NCBI RefSeq assembly: GCF_040451425.1
Contig: NZ_CP144374.1
Coordinates: forward strand, 310,001-374,000
Reading direction: 5' to 3'
Origin: Thermodesulfovibrio sp. 3462-1
Lineage (GTDB): Bacteria > Nitrospirota > Thermodesulfovibrionia > Thermodesulfovibrionales > Thermodesulfovibrionaceae
DNA: 64,000 nucleotides
The notes beneath the pieces were generated by a model. The model saw nothing but the letters and a program-made list of their open reading frames with translations, did not search any database and was not told the origin of the DNA. The translations under genes were made by a program, and so were the position numbers. Of the stretch, positions 45,753-55,800 are shown piece after piece (position 1 is the first letter of the stretch; every line of letters starts with the position of its first letter).

Positions 45753-46847
45753 TCACTGTTTTATCGCATAAAAAAGCTTCATTGATACAAATCCAAAAAT
45801 TAAAGGTGTAATCCATGGTGATACAAAGGATGGTAAGATTTTTGAATAGCCCATAAACATAAAGATTGAATATACAAGCCAGTAAACTATTGTTATAATC
45901 AAACCTATTCCTACAGTTATAATTCCACTGCCTCCTCTGGTTTTTGAGAAAATAAAACTGAATTTTTCATGAGCACCAAGAGGCAAAGAAATTCCAAGCA
46001 CCATCATGAAAAATGTTACAAAGTTATATGAAAGCCTTCCACTTATATCTGTATCAATTTTAGGATTGCTCAGTCCCGCTCTTTTAAGTTCTTTTCTTTT
46101 CTGAATAAGTTCTAATATTCCTAACTCCTCGATTTTTTTAATATCTTTAAATGTAGCAACAGATATCTTCAAATTAATTGGATAGTCTATTGATTCGGAT
46201 TTTTCAACTTTGCCAGATAAGAAGTCATAAATCAGGGTATTTTTAAAAATCCAGTGGTTTTCTTTGATTTCTGCCTCCTGAGCATCTATTCTTTTGGTTA
46301 AGATATTGTTTTTTATAATAAATGCCTTTACATCCTTTGCCTTTCTCTGTCCTGCTAAATATTCTCCAATTTTTATCACAGTTCCATCCTTGGCTCTGAG
46401 AAAAATATCTTTTTGTACAGAATTTTTCCCTTTCATGGTCAATTTTTCAACCATGATATTTAATTTTTTCGTGAATTCTGGCTGAATAAACTCTCCAAAT
46501 ATAAAGCCAAAAATAGAGATGACAATACCTAAAATTAAGAAGGGCTTTAAAATAACTCTTAATTTTCCACCAGAAACAGAAAGAATTAAGAATTCTCTGC
46601 TTCTTACACCAACTGAAAATATAAAGAGAGATGTTACAAGGGTGATAAAAGGCATAAGATAAAAAATGTATCTGGGGATGCTGTATAAAGCATATTCAAC
46701 AAAAAAAGTAGCTGAAGGTTTATAAGGTATAAAATCATCTATTTTTTCAATAAGCCCAACAATTGAGAGAAGAAGAGACATTGAAAAAAGCAGAATTAAA
46801 AAAGTTTTTAAAAACTCTTTTATGTAGCTCTTACATACGATATTCAT
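45753..46847 (-). CDS. lptG: LptF/LptG-family permease (LptG-like)
   Basis: Inner-membrane subunit of the LPS transporter LptB2FG, 364 aa. Membrane helices near 12-35, 55-80 and 95-120, a periplasmic beta-jellyroll domain (about 125-260), then three helices near the C-terminus (FFMMVLGISLPLGA, TVGIGLIITIVYWLVYSIFMF). It pairs with the lptF-like gene 40 nt upstream. Which of the two is F or G is judged only from order. Confidence 0.88.
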   Translation of the reverse strand: MNIVCKSYIKEFLKTFLILLFSMSLLLSIVGLIEKIDDFIPYKPSATFFVEYALYSIPRYIFYLMPFITLVTSLFIFSVGVRSREFLILSVSGGKLRVILKPFLILGIVISIFGFIFGEFIQPEFTKKLNIMVEKLTMKGKNSVQKDIFLRAKDGTVIKIGEYLAGQRKAKDVKAFIIKNNILTKRIDAQEAEIKENHWIFKNTLIYDFLSGKVEKSESIDYPINLKISVATFKDIKKIEELGILELIQKRKELKRAGLSNPKIDTDISGRLSYNFVTFFMMVLGISLPLGAHEKFSFIFSKTRGGSGIITVGIGLIITIVYWLVYSIFMFMGYSKILPSFVSPWITPLIFGFVSMKLFYAIKQ

Positions 46848-46886
46848 TTTCTTCAGCTCAAACCTGTATTAGAATAATTTTAATGG

Positions 46887-47942
46887 TCATTTTTTAATCC
46901 TGAAATAAATAATGAAAGCTAAAAATCCCATGACTAAAACAGGCATAAGAGAGCCGATTTCTGCTGATGTTTTTCCAGCCTTTGCAACATTTGCTCCGTA
47001 TATCATGAAAATGTAATAAATTGCAAATATAGCAAGCCCTACTGTAATTCCTCCAATTCTACCACTTTTCCCGACAATAAGACATAATGAAGGAGCTAAA
47101 AAAACACTTATAATGCATAAAATAGGTAAAGCCAATCTCTTATAAAGTTCCAGTTTATAATCTATGTTTTTTGAACCTTCAGTAACAATTTTTGAAATAA
47201 GTTCAATTAAAGAAAGTTCACTGATTTTTTTTGCTATTGGGTCTATATTTGGAGAAAGCTTGAATATATATTCTTTAAAGATTACTTCATTTAAGGATGT
47301 TCCTCTCTTAAAATAGGCTTTCCCGTCTAACAAACTTAAAATTATATCGTCTTTTTCCTTTTTAATAAGTCCTTCCCTGGCAATCACTATTTTTGTCTCT
47401 TTTTTTCTCTCATCAAAAATCACCACTTCTTTTAAATGTAAATTATCAGGTTTTTCTTTTACAAAAATTGTTACATCTTTAAATCCCTGATTAAAAACTC
47501 CTTCCTCCAGTCCAAGAGGTGCTCTTTCCACAAGAATATTTAAAATTTTTTCTCTCACAAGGCTTACTCCTGCTGGGGCAAGATAAAAACTCATCAGAGT
47601 AGTGAGAAAAAATGCTGCTGTTCCAATGTATAAAGCAGGTTTGAATGCCTTTTTATATGGCATACCGCTTACCATAAATATTGTCATTTCATTGTCTGCC
47701 TGAGTTCTTCCATAAGTAAGCAAAACACCAAGAAGCAAAGCCATCGGGATTGTGAAAATAAGTAACTGAGGCTGCAAAAGAATTATGAGCAAAAAAAGGT
47801 TTGGTAAATCTATTCCAACAGAGGCAAATATTTTACTTAGTTTAAACAATTTTTCAATTATCAAAACAGCATTTAAAAAGGCTATTGAAAGGACAATGTT
47901 CTGAATAAGCTCCCTGGTTAAAGCTCTGTAAATAACTTTCAT
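46887..47942 (-). CDS. lptF: LptF/LptG-family permease (LptF-like)
   Basis: 351 aa with the same six-helix plus periplasmic domain plan as its neighbour: YRALTRELIQNIVLSIAFLNAVLI, LLGVLLTYGRTQADNEMTIFMVSG (coupling helix with the conserved acidic residue), then FALYKRLALPILCIISVFLAPSL-like C-terminal helices. The gene starts at the last base of kdsD, so LPS transport and Kdo synthesis are coupled in one minus-strand operon. Confidence 0.88.
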   Translation of the reverse strand: MKVIYRALTRELIQNIVLSIAFLNAVLIIEKLFKLSKIFASVGIDLPNLFLLIILLQPQLLIFTIPMALLLGVLLTYGRTQADNEMTIFMVSGMPYKKAFKPALYIGTAAFFLTTLMSFYLAPAGVSLVREKILNILVERAPLGLEEGVFNQGFKDVTIFVKEKPDNLHLKEVVIFDERKKETKIVIAREGLIKKEKDDIILSLLDGKAYFKRGTSLNEVIFKEYIFKLSPNIDPIAKKISELSLIELISKIVTEGSKNIDYKLELYKRLALPILCIISVFLAPSLCLIVGKSGRIGGITVGLAIFAIYYIFMIYGANVAKAGKTSAEIGSLMPVLVMGFLAFIIYFRIKK

Positions 47943-48910
47943 TAAAAAATGCCTTTTTTAAGAATATCATGAATGTGAATTAAGCCTTTAAGTGTACCAT
48001 CACTGGCAGGAACAACGAGGCTTGTTATAGAATATTTTTGCATTGTTGAAAGAGCAACTGCTGCAAGTTCTTCTTCATTTATTGTTTTTGGGTTTCTGGT
48101 CATAATCTCAGAAACCTTTAATTCAAAGAGTTCCTTACCGTATTTCTGAACACCTCTTCGCACATCGCCATCAGTAATGATTCCAAGAATTTTCATTTTT
48201 TCATCAACTATTACAACAACTCCGAGTCTTTTTGATGAAATCTCAAGCACAGCATCAAGCATTACAGTATCAGGATGGGCAACTGGAAGTTCTTCTCCCA
48301 TGTGCATTAAATCTTTAACTTTTGTGAGCATTTTTCTTCCAAGAGAGCCTCCAGGATGAAATACTGCAAAATCCTCTTTTTTAAATCCATTTCGCATTAT
48401 TAACGCAACTGCAAGAGCATCTCCCATTGCTAGTGTTACTGTTGTAGATGCAGTTGGAATAAATCCAAATGGACAAGCCTCCTCTTTTACTGATACATCC
48501 AGTGTCACATCAGCCTGTCTGGCAAGGGTTGAATTAGGATTTCCTGTGAGAGCAATAATCTTCACATTGAAATATTTAAGATAGGGAATAAGCCTTAAGA
48601 CTTCCTCTGTTTCACCGCTGTTACTTATGGCAATTACAACATCATCCTCTGTAACCATGCCAAGATCACCGTGACTTGCTTCAGCAGGATGCATGAAAAA
48701 TGAAGGCGTTCCCGTGGATGCAAGAGTTGCTGCAATTTTTCTTCCCACAAGACCTGACTTGCCCATTCCTGTTACAACAACCCTTCCCTTTGAGTTGTGA
48801 ATTATCTCAACAGCTTTGAGAAAGTCTTCGTTAATTCTTTCTTTAAGCTCCTGAAGAGATTGTGCTTCAATTGTAAGAACTCTTTTAGCTACATCAATGA
48901 GATTTTCCAT
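47942..48910 (-). CDS. kdsD: Arabinose-5-phosphate isomerase (KpsF/GutQ)
   Basis: First enzyme of Kdo synthesis. SIS domain (about 40-170) with GMGKSGLVGRKIAATLASTG, MHPAEASHGDLGMV and ISNSGETEEVLRL, followed by two CBS domains (about 205-320). The 322-aa length is typical. Together with the two Lpt permeases it shows that the organism makes Kdo-type LPS. Confidence 0.95.
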   Translation of the reverse strand: MENLIDVAKRVLTIEAQSLQELKERINEDFLKAVEIIHNSKGRVVVTGMGKSGLVGRKIAATLASTGTPSFFMHPAEASHGDLGMVTEDDVVIAISNSGETEEVLRLIPYLKYFNVKIIALTGNPNSTLARQADVTLDVSVKEEACPFGFIPTASTTVTLAMGDALAVALIMRNGFKKEDFAVFHPGGSLGRKMLTKVKDLMHMGEELPVAHPDTVMLDAVLEISSKRLGVVVIVDEKMKILGIITDGDVRRGVQKYGKELFELKVSEIMTRNPKTINEEELAAVALSTMQKYSITSLVVPASDGTLKGLIHIHDILKKGIF

Positions 48911-48954
48911 AAATTTTATTTTAAGTTAGTATGGAATTTATTTGCAAACAAAAC

Positions 48955-49554
48955 CTATTTTTTATCCAGAATTAAAAATAAATCGCCCTCTATAAGATTA
49001 TCTAAAACTTTAAATTTTCCTGTAAAGGTGGAGGCAAATCTCTGTAACTCTTTTACAGAAAAATAAGTAACACCGATGTCTCTTAATTTTGTTTTTTCAT
49101 TAAGGCATGTAAGAATGACTCGCTCAGTTGTATGCTGAAAAAGTATTTTCAGGCATCTTTGCATAAGCTCTTTTACATCTTGCACTGCAAGATTGAATAC
49201 ACCAATTGCAACAGTAAGATCAAAAAACTCTGATAATGGTTCATTTTCAATATCCATAGCATGAAATTCAGCTTCAGGATAGTTTTTTCGTGCAAACTCT
49301 ATGAGCGAAGGATTTATATCTATGCCAGTATAGCGACATCTGACACCCTTTTCCTTCAAAAAGCCGTAAAAATCTCCTTTACCACAGCCAAAATCAAGCA
49401 GAGTCTTACCCTCAGGCTCAATTAGTTTAAGAACTGTTTCATATCGGAGCAACTGACCTGTGCGTGTCCATCCCACTGATTCAGGAGAGTTTTTGAAGTG
49501 AATTAGTCTTTTCGTAAAAAAATCAATTACATACTCCTTTGCAAGTTCATCCAT
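48955..49554 (-). CDS. Class I SAM-dependent methyltransferase
   Basis: A 199-aa protein with motif I TLLDFGCGKGDFYGFL, the acidic end of strand 2 in YTGIDINPSLIEFA, and motif IV DLTVAIGVFNLAV. The substrate is not evident; the early region GWTRTGQLLRYE is kept in a family of small bacterial methyltransferases. It is divergent from hisA with overlapping -10 boxes. Confidence 0.85.
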   Translation of the reverse strand: MDELAKEYVIDFFTKRLIHFKNSPESVGWTRTGQLLRYETVLKLIEPEGKTLLDFGCGKGDFYGFLKEKGVRCRYTGIDINPSLIEFARKNYPEAEFHAMDIENEPLSEFFDLTVAIGVFNLAVQDVKELMQRCLKILFQHTTERVILTCLNEKTKLRDIGVTYFSVKELQRFASTFTGKFKVLDNLIEGDLFLILDKK

Positions 49555-49562
49555 TTTTTTAT

Positions 49563-49570
49563 GTTATACT
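49563..49570. promoter_or_regulatory. Overlapping divergent -10 boxes, methyltransferase/hisA
   Basis: Eight bases GTTATACT contain TATACT on the plus strand (with TGn extension from 49562), 5 nt before the hisA ATG, and TATAAC on the minus strand, 8 nt before the methyltransferase ATG. Neither gene has a properly spaced Shine-Dalgarno site. Confidence 0.5.
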
Positions 49571-49575
49571 AAGGA

Positions 49576-50301
49576 ATGAAGATAATTCCAGCAATTGACC
49601 TCAAAGATGGAAAATGTGTAAGACTACTTCAGGGTAAGTTTGATAAAGTGACAGTTTATTATGACAATCCGGAGTTAGCTGCATTACGCTGGCAAGCTGA
49701 AGGCGCAGAAGTGCTTCATGTTGTTGATCTTGATGGAGCTAAAGAAGGTAGGCTTATTAATCTTTCATCAATAAAAAAAATCAGAGAAGTTTTCTATGGC
49801 ACAATAGAAGTTGGTGGAGGAATAAGAAAAATAGAGGACATAGAATTGCTTTTAAATTCAGGAGTTGACAGAGTAATTCTTGGAACACTGTTAGCTCATA
49901 ATCCTGATTTTGTAAAAGAGGTATGCAAAAGATTCCCGGGCAGAATAATTGCCGGCATTGATGCAAAGGATGGGTTTGTGGCAGTAAAGGGCTGGGTTGA
50001 AGTTACAGATCTAAAGGCAACAGAACTTGCCCTTAGAATGCAGGATTACGGAGTCTGGGGAATAATTTATACAGATATATCAAGGGATGGAATGCTTACA
50101 GGGCCAAATATAGAGGCAACAGAAGCGCTTGTTGAGGCTGTCACAATCCCTGTCATTGCCTCAGGTGGAGTTTCATCAATTGAAGATATAAAAAGACTTG
50201 CAAAAATAAAAAACCTCTGGGGAGTAATAACAGGCAAGGCAATCTATTCAGGTGCAATAAATTTAAAAGAAGCAATTGAGATGGTAAATGCGATTAAGTG
50301 A
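49576..50301 (+). CDS. hisA: Phosphoribosylformimino-AICAR-phosphate isomerase
   Basis: Fourth step of histidine synthesis, (beta-alpha)8 barrel. IIPAIDLKDGKCVRLLQG with catalytic Asp8, GGIRKIEDIELLLNSGVDRVILG, IAGIDAKDG with the second catalytic Asp (about 129), YTDISRDGMLTGPNIEATE, and VIASGGVSSIEDI. The 241-aa length is normal. It is followed by hisF after 92 nt. Confidence 0.96.
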   Translation: MKIIPAIDLKDGKCVRLLQGKFDKVTVYYDNPELAALRWQAEGAEVLHVVDLDGAKEGRLINLSSIKKIREVFYGTIEVGGGIRKIEDIELLLNSGVDRVILGTLLAHNPDFVKEVCKRFPGRIIAGIDAKDGFVAVKGWVEVTDLKATELALRMQDYGVWGIIYTDISRDGMLTGPNIEATEALVEAVTIPVIASGGVSSIEDIKRLAKIKNLWGVITGKAIYSGAINLKEAIEMVNAIK

Positions 50302-50393
50302 AGAGGTTATATAGATCAGATGTCTTATCGTTTTGGAAAGCTTCAGGAGACAATGGGAAAGGTGCTTAGAAATCTTTTGATTTTGGAGAGCCT

Positions 50394-51230
50394 ATGCTTG
50401 CTAAACGCATAATCCCCTGTCTTGATGTTAAGGATGGAAGAGTTGTTAAAGGAGTAAACTTTCTCAATTTAAGGGATGCGGGAGACCCTGTTGAAAATGC
50501 TCTTTACTATGAGGAAGAAGAGGCTGATGAGCTTGTATTTCTTGATGTAACAGCATCCCATGAAAAAAGAAAAATAATAATTGATGTTGTTGAAAGAACA
50601 GCATCTGTTGTATTCATGCCACTTACTGTAGGTGGTGGCATAAAAACCATTGATGACATAAGAGATCTTCTAAATGCAGGTGCTGATAAAGTTTCAATAA
50701 ATACAACAGCTGTCCGTGACCCTTACTTTATTCAGAAAGCATCAAGCCGTTTTGGTTCACAGTGCATAGTAATTGCAATAGATGCAAAAAGAGTTGATAA
50801 AACATTCAATCCAAAAGCTTATCCACCTGAACAATGGTTTGATGACCCTGAACTCAAGGATGTTCTTTATAATGAAAACTCAAAATTTGTTCTTTCCACT
50901 CATGGTGGAAGGCTCATGCGTCCAATTGATGCTATTGCATGGGCAAAGAAAATGGAAGAACTCGGTGCTGGTGAGATTTTACTTACAAGTATGGACAGAG
51001 ACGGAACTCGTGAAGGTTATGACATAGAGCTTACGAAGGCAATTGGAGAGGCTGTTACAATACCAGTTATTGCCTCAGGAGGCGCAGGCACCTTAGAGCA
51101 TCTCTATGAAGCCTTTGCCTTTGGCAGAGCAGATGCAGCCCTTGCAGCATCCATATTTCATTTCAGAGAATACTCAATAAGAGAGGCAAAGGAGTATTTA
51201 AGACAAAAAGGAATCCCGGTAAGAATTTGA
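50394..51230 (+). CDS. hisF: Imidazole glycerol phosphate synthase, cyclase subunit, with insertion
   Basis: Cyclase subunit of IGP synthase. [19 protein letters not shown] with catalytic Asp11, [33 protein letters not shown] with the second catalytic Asp130, [14 protein letters not shown] and [13 protein letters not shown]. At 278 aa it is about 25 residues longer than usual; the extra segment lies at about 143-172, between strand 5 and the THGGR element. ATG 50394 is supported by TTTTGGAGAG just upstream. The glutaminase partner HisH is not in the window. Confidence 0.95.
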   Translation: MLAKRIIPCLDVKDGRVVKGVNFLNLRDAGDPVENALYYEEEEADELVFLDVTASHEKRKIIIDVVERTASVVFMPLTVGGGIKTIDDIRDLLNAGADKVSINTTAVRDPYFIQKASSRFGSQCIVIAIDAKRVDKTFNPKAYPPEQWFDDPELKDVLYNENSKFVLSTHGGRLMRPIDAIAWAKKMEELGAGEILLTSMDRDGTREGYDIELTKAIGEAVTIPVIASGGAGTLEHLYEAFAFGRADAALAASIFHFREYSIREAKEYLRQKGIPVRI

Positions 51231-51270
51231 TTTTTTGATAAAAATATAAAAAAAATTTATAAAAAAATAG

Positions 51271-51300
51271 TTGACTTCCCCAATTTTATTATGGTAAAAA
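51271..51300 (+). promoter_or_regulatory. Promoter of the TPR/barrel gene, leaderless type
   Basis: TTGACT (51271-51276), 18-bp spacer ending in a TGG extension, TAAAAA (51295-51300), then 6 nt to the ATG at 51307, with no ribosome-binding site. Confidence 0.5.
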
Positions 51301-51306
51301 TATTTT

Positions 51307-52845
51307 ATGTTAAAAATAATATTAAAACCAATACTTGAAAATGCTCTGATAGTATTGATTTTGATATTTCTTCCCGCTTTGCTATCTGCAGAAGATCTTC
51401 TTCAAAAAGGAATTGAGCAATATAAACAGGAAAACTATGAGGAAGCCTTAGGTTTATTAAAAGAAGTTTATAAAACAAAGCCATCAACAACTGCAGCTTT
51501 TTATCTCGGACTCACATACAAACAGACTGGAGATTACATAGCTGCAAAGGATTATTTTTTACAAAGCCTTACTGGCAAACCAAAAATAAATGATGCCTAT
51601 GTTGAGATTTCTGAAGTTTTATATCATCTTGGAGAGCTTGATGAGGCAATAAAGTGGCTTAATGAGGCTGAAAAGGAGTTTGTCATGCCTTCAAGGGTAA
51701 TGTTTCTCAAGGGCCTTGTTCTTTCAAAAATGGGCAGGCTTGATGATGCAAGAAAAGCCTTTGAAAAAGCAAAATCTATTGATCCAGCACTCACTCAAGC
51801 AGCAGATTTACAGATAGCACTTACATATACAGCAGAGAAAAGACCAAAAGAAGCAATGAAAACTCTTGAGAATTTGATAAAGATTGAACCAAAAACTGAT
51901 ATTGCAGAGTTTGCTTCTGATTACCTAACAGCCCTTAAGACAGCATTCAAGCAATGGAGTATAACATTAAGTATGGCATATCAGTATGATGACAATGTTG
52001 TATCAAAACCTACAGGAACAATAGGAATTACAGCAGTAGATGAAATTTCAGGGAAAAGAGATTCTGCTATAATAAATACCCTGAGGCTTAGTTATAGAAC
52101 ACTGTCTGAGGGAGATTTATTTTTTACAGGAGAACTAAGTATCTACACAAAAAATTATTTTCATTCTTTCAAATATGACACTACTTTAAGCATGGTTACA
52201 TTAACTCCTGGATTAAACATTAAAAATGGATTTATAACACTTCCAGTGAGTTACTCCCACATGTGGCTTAATGAGAGAGAATATATGTCATCTTTTTCAA
52301 TTACTCCAACACTGAGCATTCAGATTTTTCCTGGACACATAGGACAGGTCTTTGTTGGATATGGTAAAAGAGAGATGCTTAAGTACATGGAAGGCTTTGA
52401 TCCTGATGAAGACAGGGATGGCAATCAATACAGTATTGGAGCTGGATATTTTTATACTTTTAAAGAGAAGGGAGTTTTATATGCAAGATATGACTACACA
52501 GTTGATGATACTCAGGGAAGAAACTGGGATAGTGAAGCACACAGAGTTTCTGCCGGGCTCATATATCCTTTCAGTGAAAAATTAAGTCTTCAGATAGCAG
52601 CAGACCACACATGGCAGAATTACAAAAATATCAATACACTCACAGGAAGAGGAGTTAGAGGTTTTCCTCAAACAGCAGAAAAAAGAAGGGATAGGATTTA
52701 TTCATTAACATCTGGAGTTATCTTTGATATTTCAAAAACTTTAAGGGCAAATCTTAACTATTATCACTTAAGAGATGACTCTAATTTTCCCATTTATGAT
52801 TACAGGAGAAACATTTACACATTTGAGTTAAGCTTTAGCTTTTAA
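51307..52845 (+). CDS. TPR plus outer-membrane beta-barrel protein (Slam/DUF560-like plan)
   Basis: A 512-aa exported protein. Signal peptide (about 1-28, ending LLSAEDLL), four to five TPR units (about 30-200: LLKEVYKTKPSTTAAFYLGL, DEAIKWLNEAEKE, DDARKAFEKAKSIDP), then a beta-rich domain (about 215-512) of alternating strands that ends ...YTFELSFSF, the terminal Phe typical of outer-membrane barrels. The plan equals that of the Slam/DUF560 proteins, which move surface proteins across the outer membrane. The next gene, 10 nt downstream, is a large secreted protein and a candidate client. The family assignment is by architecture only. Confidence 0.8.
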   Translation: MLKIILKPILENALIVLILIFLPALLSAEDLLQKGIEQYKQENYEEALGLLKEVYKTKPSTTAAFYLGLTYKQTGDYIAAKDYFLQSLTGKPKINDAYVEISEVLYHLGELDEAIKWLNEAEKEFVMPSRVMFLKGLVLSKMGRLDDARKAFEKAKSIDPALTQAADLQIALTYTAEKRPKEAMKTLENLIKIEPKTDIAEFASDYLTALKTAFKQWSITLSMAYQYDDNVVSKPTGTIGITAVDEISGKRDSAIINTLRLSYRTLSEGDLFFTGELSIYTKNYFHSFKYDTTLSMVTLTPGLNIKNGFITLPVSYSHMWLNEREYMSSFSITPTLSIQIFPGHIGQVFVGYGKREMLKYMEGFDPDEDRDGNQYSIGAGYFYTFKEKGVLYARYDYTVDDTQGRNWDSEAHRVSAGLIYPFSEKLSLQIAADHTWQNYKNINTLTGRGVRGFPQTAEKRRDRIYSLTSGVIFDISKTLRANLNYYHLRDDSNFPIYDYRRNIYTFELSFSF

Positions 52846-52855
52846 GGAGGATTAG

Positions 52856-55800
52856 ATGTGTGAAAGTAAAATTAAAAAAACTTTCTTTTTTTCATTAATT
52901 ATATGCCTTTTATTTATTTCTTTAGTCCATGCAGAGGAAGTGGGGAAAATCACTGCACTTCAGGGTAAGGTTGACATATTAAGGGCTGGCAAGCTTCCAG
53001 CAGTCCCTGCAAAGATAAATGAGCCTGTTTATTTAAATGACATAATAAGGACAAAGACAGACTCAAGGGCAGAGATAGTATTCAGGGATGGAACTGTTGT
53101 AAAGATTGCACCCCGTAGCAGGGTTGACATAAGCGAGTATTTTACTGACGGAGAGAGTCTCAGAGTTACTATAAATGTTCCAAGAGGCAAGGTGGGAGCT
53201 GCTGTAGCAGAAAAAAGCATTGAAAAGATAAAGGGTTCACCAAAAGCAAACAGATTTGAGATAAAAACACCAATAGCAGTTGCTGGAGTAAGGGGAACAA
53301 ACTACATAGTTGCACACTATCCCACATATTCAACAGTAACTGTTATCACAGGAAGGGTTTACTGTTACAATAAAAATTTTCCAGACAGAATTGTTGATGT
53401 TGGAGCTGGTCAGAGCATAATAATAAAAAAGAACTCTCCTCCATCACCTCCAAGAACATTGACTCCTAAAGAAATAGAAAGGGAACAGAGAGATATCACG
53501 CATCTTAGAGAAAGAAGTGAAGAAAAAAAAGATAAAATAGGTGAGATTCCTGGAGGGGCTGAGCATCCTGCATTTTTACCTTCTGCAGAGAAGGTTACAG
53601 CAGAAACTACTCCTTCAGTAACAGAGACAACACCATCAATTACACAGACAACACCATCAATTACACAGACAACACCACCAATTACAGAGACAACACCATC
53701 AATTACAGAGACAACACCATCAATTACAGAGACAACACCGATTATAGAGCCTTTAAGTGTTAATTTTACACTTAAAAGCATTGAACCTGGCAGTATCTCC
53801 CTGAATTACGAAGTTTCAGCAAACAGAGAGGTAACTGTTCAGTACAGGATTAAACAAGGAAATACTTATGGAGATTGGATAACTATAAATACGGTCCCCA
53901 AGAATTTTGTTTATTTTCCTGTGCCTGTTATAGACGGTAATAATTATCAGATTGATATTAAAGCAACAGACAGTTATGGTAACACCCGGGAGTGGACCTC
54001 TCAAGAAATTCTTCCTCATGAGCATTCCTTTTCAGGAAGTATTGTAACTGATACCTCAGCAAACAGCACAGTAACTGGAAGTGTTGCAGGAGCAACTGGA
54101 TTTAATAAGGGAGTGGCTAAGCTTACTATTTCAACTCCTGTTTCTTTTAATTCCGCATTTATTGCAGCAGGAGGTGATAGCTCAAGCGGATACTGGATAT
54201 TGAAAGGAACTCCCTCTTCTTCCTATTTCAGGCTTCTTACGCCAGATTATCTTTTTACAGGAAGCGGTTATTCTTCAATCACTCTTGAATCTGGTGGTAT
54301 AAAATCATTGATTACTTATCCATGGATAGAGTTGAAGCCACTTAATTTATCTGCCAGACTTACTGGATACTGTCATCATTATGATGGCACTAAAATAGAT
54401 AAACTCTCAGGAGTAGATCAGTCCACTATATTTATTGGAAAAACAGGGCAGTTGAACTTACCATCAAGCATAAATGAATCAGTTACATATAATACTGAAA
54501 ATTACATAGTTGGATATGTTCCTTCTATTATTATCTCTGAACCAATGATGCTATGGGGTAGTTTTCAAAACAACACTGCAAGCAGCCTAAAGCTTACAGG
54601 GTTTTTTGGAGCATTCGCGGAGGATTATTATGCTATCTATGGATTATACATTGGCTCTGACAGTTCTGCAGGAATCATTAAGGGATTACAAGGATCCAAT
54701 AACTTGTATTATGAGGGTTTCCAAATCTTTTATAGTGAACCTATCATTGCATTAAAAAACAAAACAACTGGTTATTCCACAATGAATACATGGAGAAACT
54801 CCATTGAGGGCTTTTATCAGGGATTTTTTACAGGTGGTAGCGGAATTCCAACAATATCAAAGCAGGATATAAATGCTACATCTTACGGTACAATTGGTTC
54901 AGCAACTCTTTCTCTTAAAAAAGGAAGTCAAATTGAGCCATGGGGTGTTTTTGGAATAGAGCTTGGTGGAACTCACAGCGCAATATCACCAACAGGATTT
55001 ATAATTGAATTTGGTGGTGATTCATGGGATAACAGAGATGATGATGCTGATACACCTGATTACTGGGTTGGCTGTATTCCAGATGCAAAGATTTCATCAA
55101 ATAAAATGTCGGGAACATTCAATGGCAGATTCATGACACCAACTCATTACGGAATACTGGAAGGTAAACTGTTTGGTGATTTTGGTTCAGATAAATGGGT
55201 TGGAGTTGTGCTTGGAAGTTATGAGCCTACTGTAGAACTTTCACATTCAATCCATATTAACTCAAGTTACTTAGGTTATAAAATTTATAAAAATGATTTT
55301 TCACCAACAAATGCATACATCAATGCATATTTTGGTGGAGACAATTTCTGGAGTTCAGGCTCTGGAAGTCTTTATTCATTAGGAAAGATAATTGACAATG
55401 ACAATGAAATAGATTTTAGCACAGGCTATTTATACTATACTCCAATTGAATGGTCATCTGACAATAACTATACAAATCACTATACTGGTTACTTAGTAGG
55501 AAGAATTGCAAAACACGAAGATCCATTATCAGTTGGTAGCTATAATTATAATTTTAGCTCCTATGTGGCAGGAATATACAATGATTCAACTAACAAAGGA
55601 ATTTTTATTGGAAATCTCTCAACAGATGGAAGAGGAAATGTGCTCGTCCTTGAAAAAAGATTTTTCCTTGAAGGTGAAAATACAGTAAAAGCAGTAACTA
55701 TTGCTGCAGATTATACAGGCGACATGTTTTATTTTCCTTCTTTTAATGATATTGATTCGAATCCTTTTGGAATTAATTTAAGCAAGCAGAATAGTGTAGT

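Noticed and set aside
50320..50412. 30-codon open frame between hisA and hisF ending inside the hisF start
   Set aside because: ATG with only a distant AGAGGT and no recognisable family; it might couple translation of hisF but there is no support beyond position.
51231..51270. Weak hairpin ATTTTTTGATAAAAAT after hisF as terminator
   Set aside because: Only A-T pairs and no clear U-run in a uniformly AT-rich stretch; not distinguishable from background.
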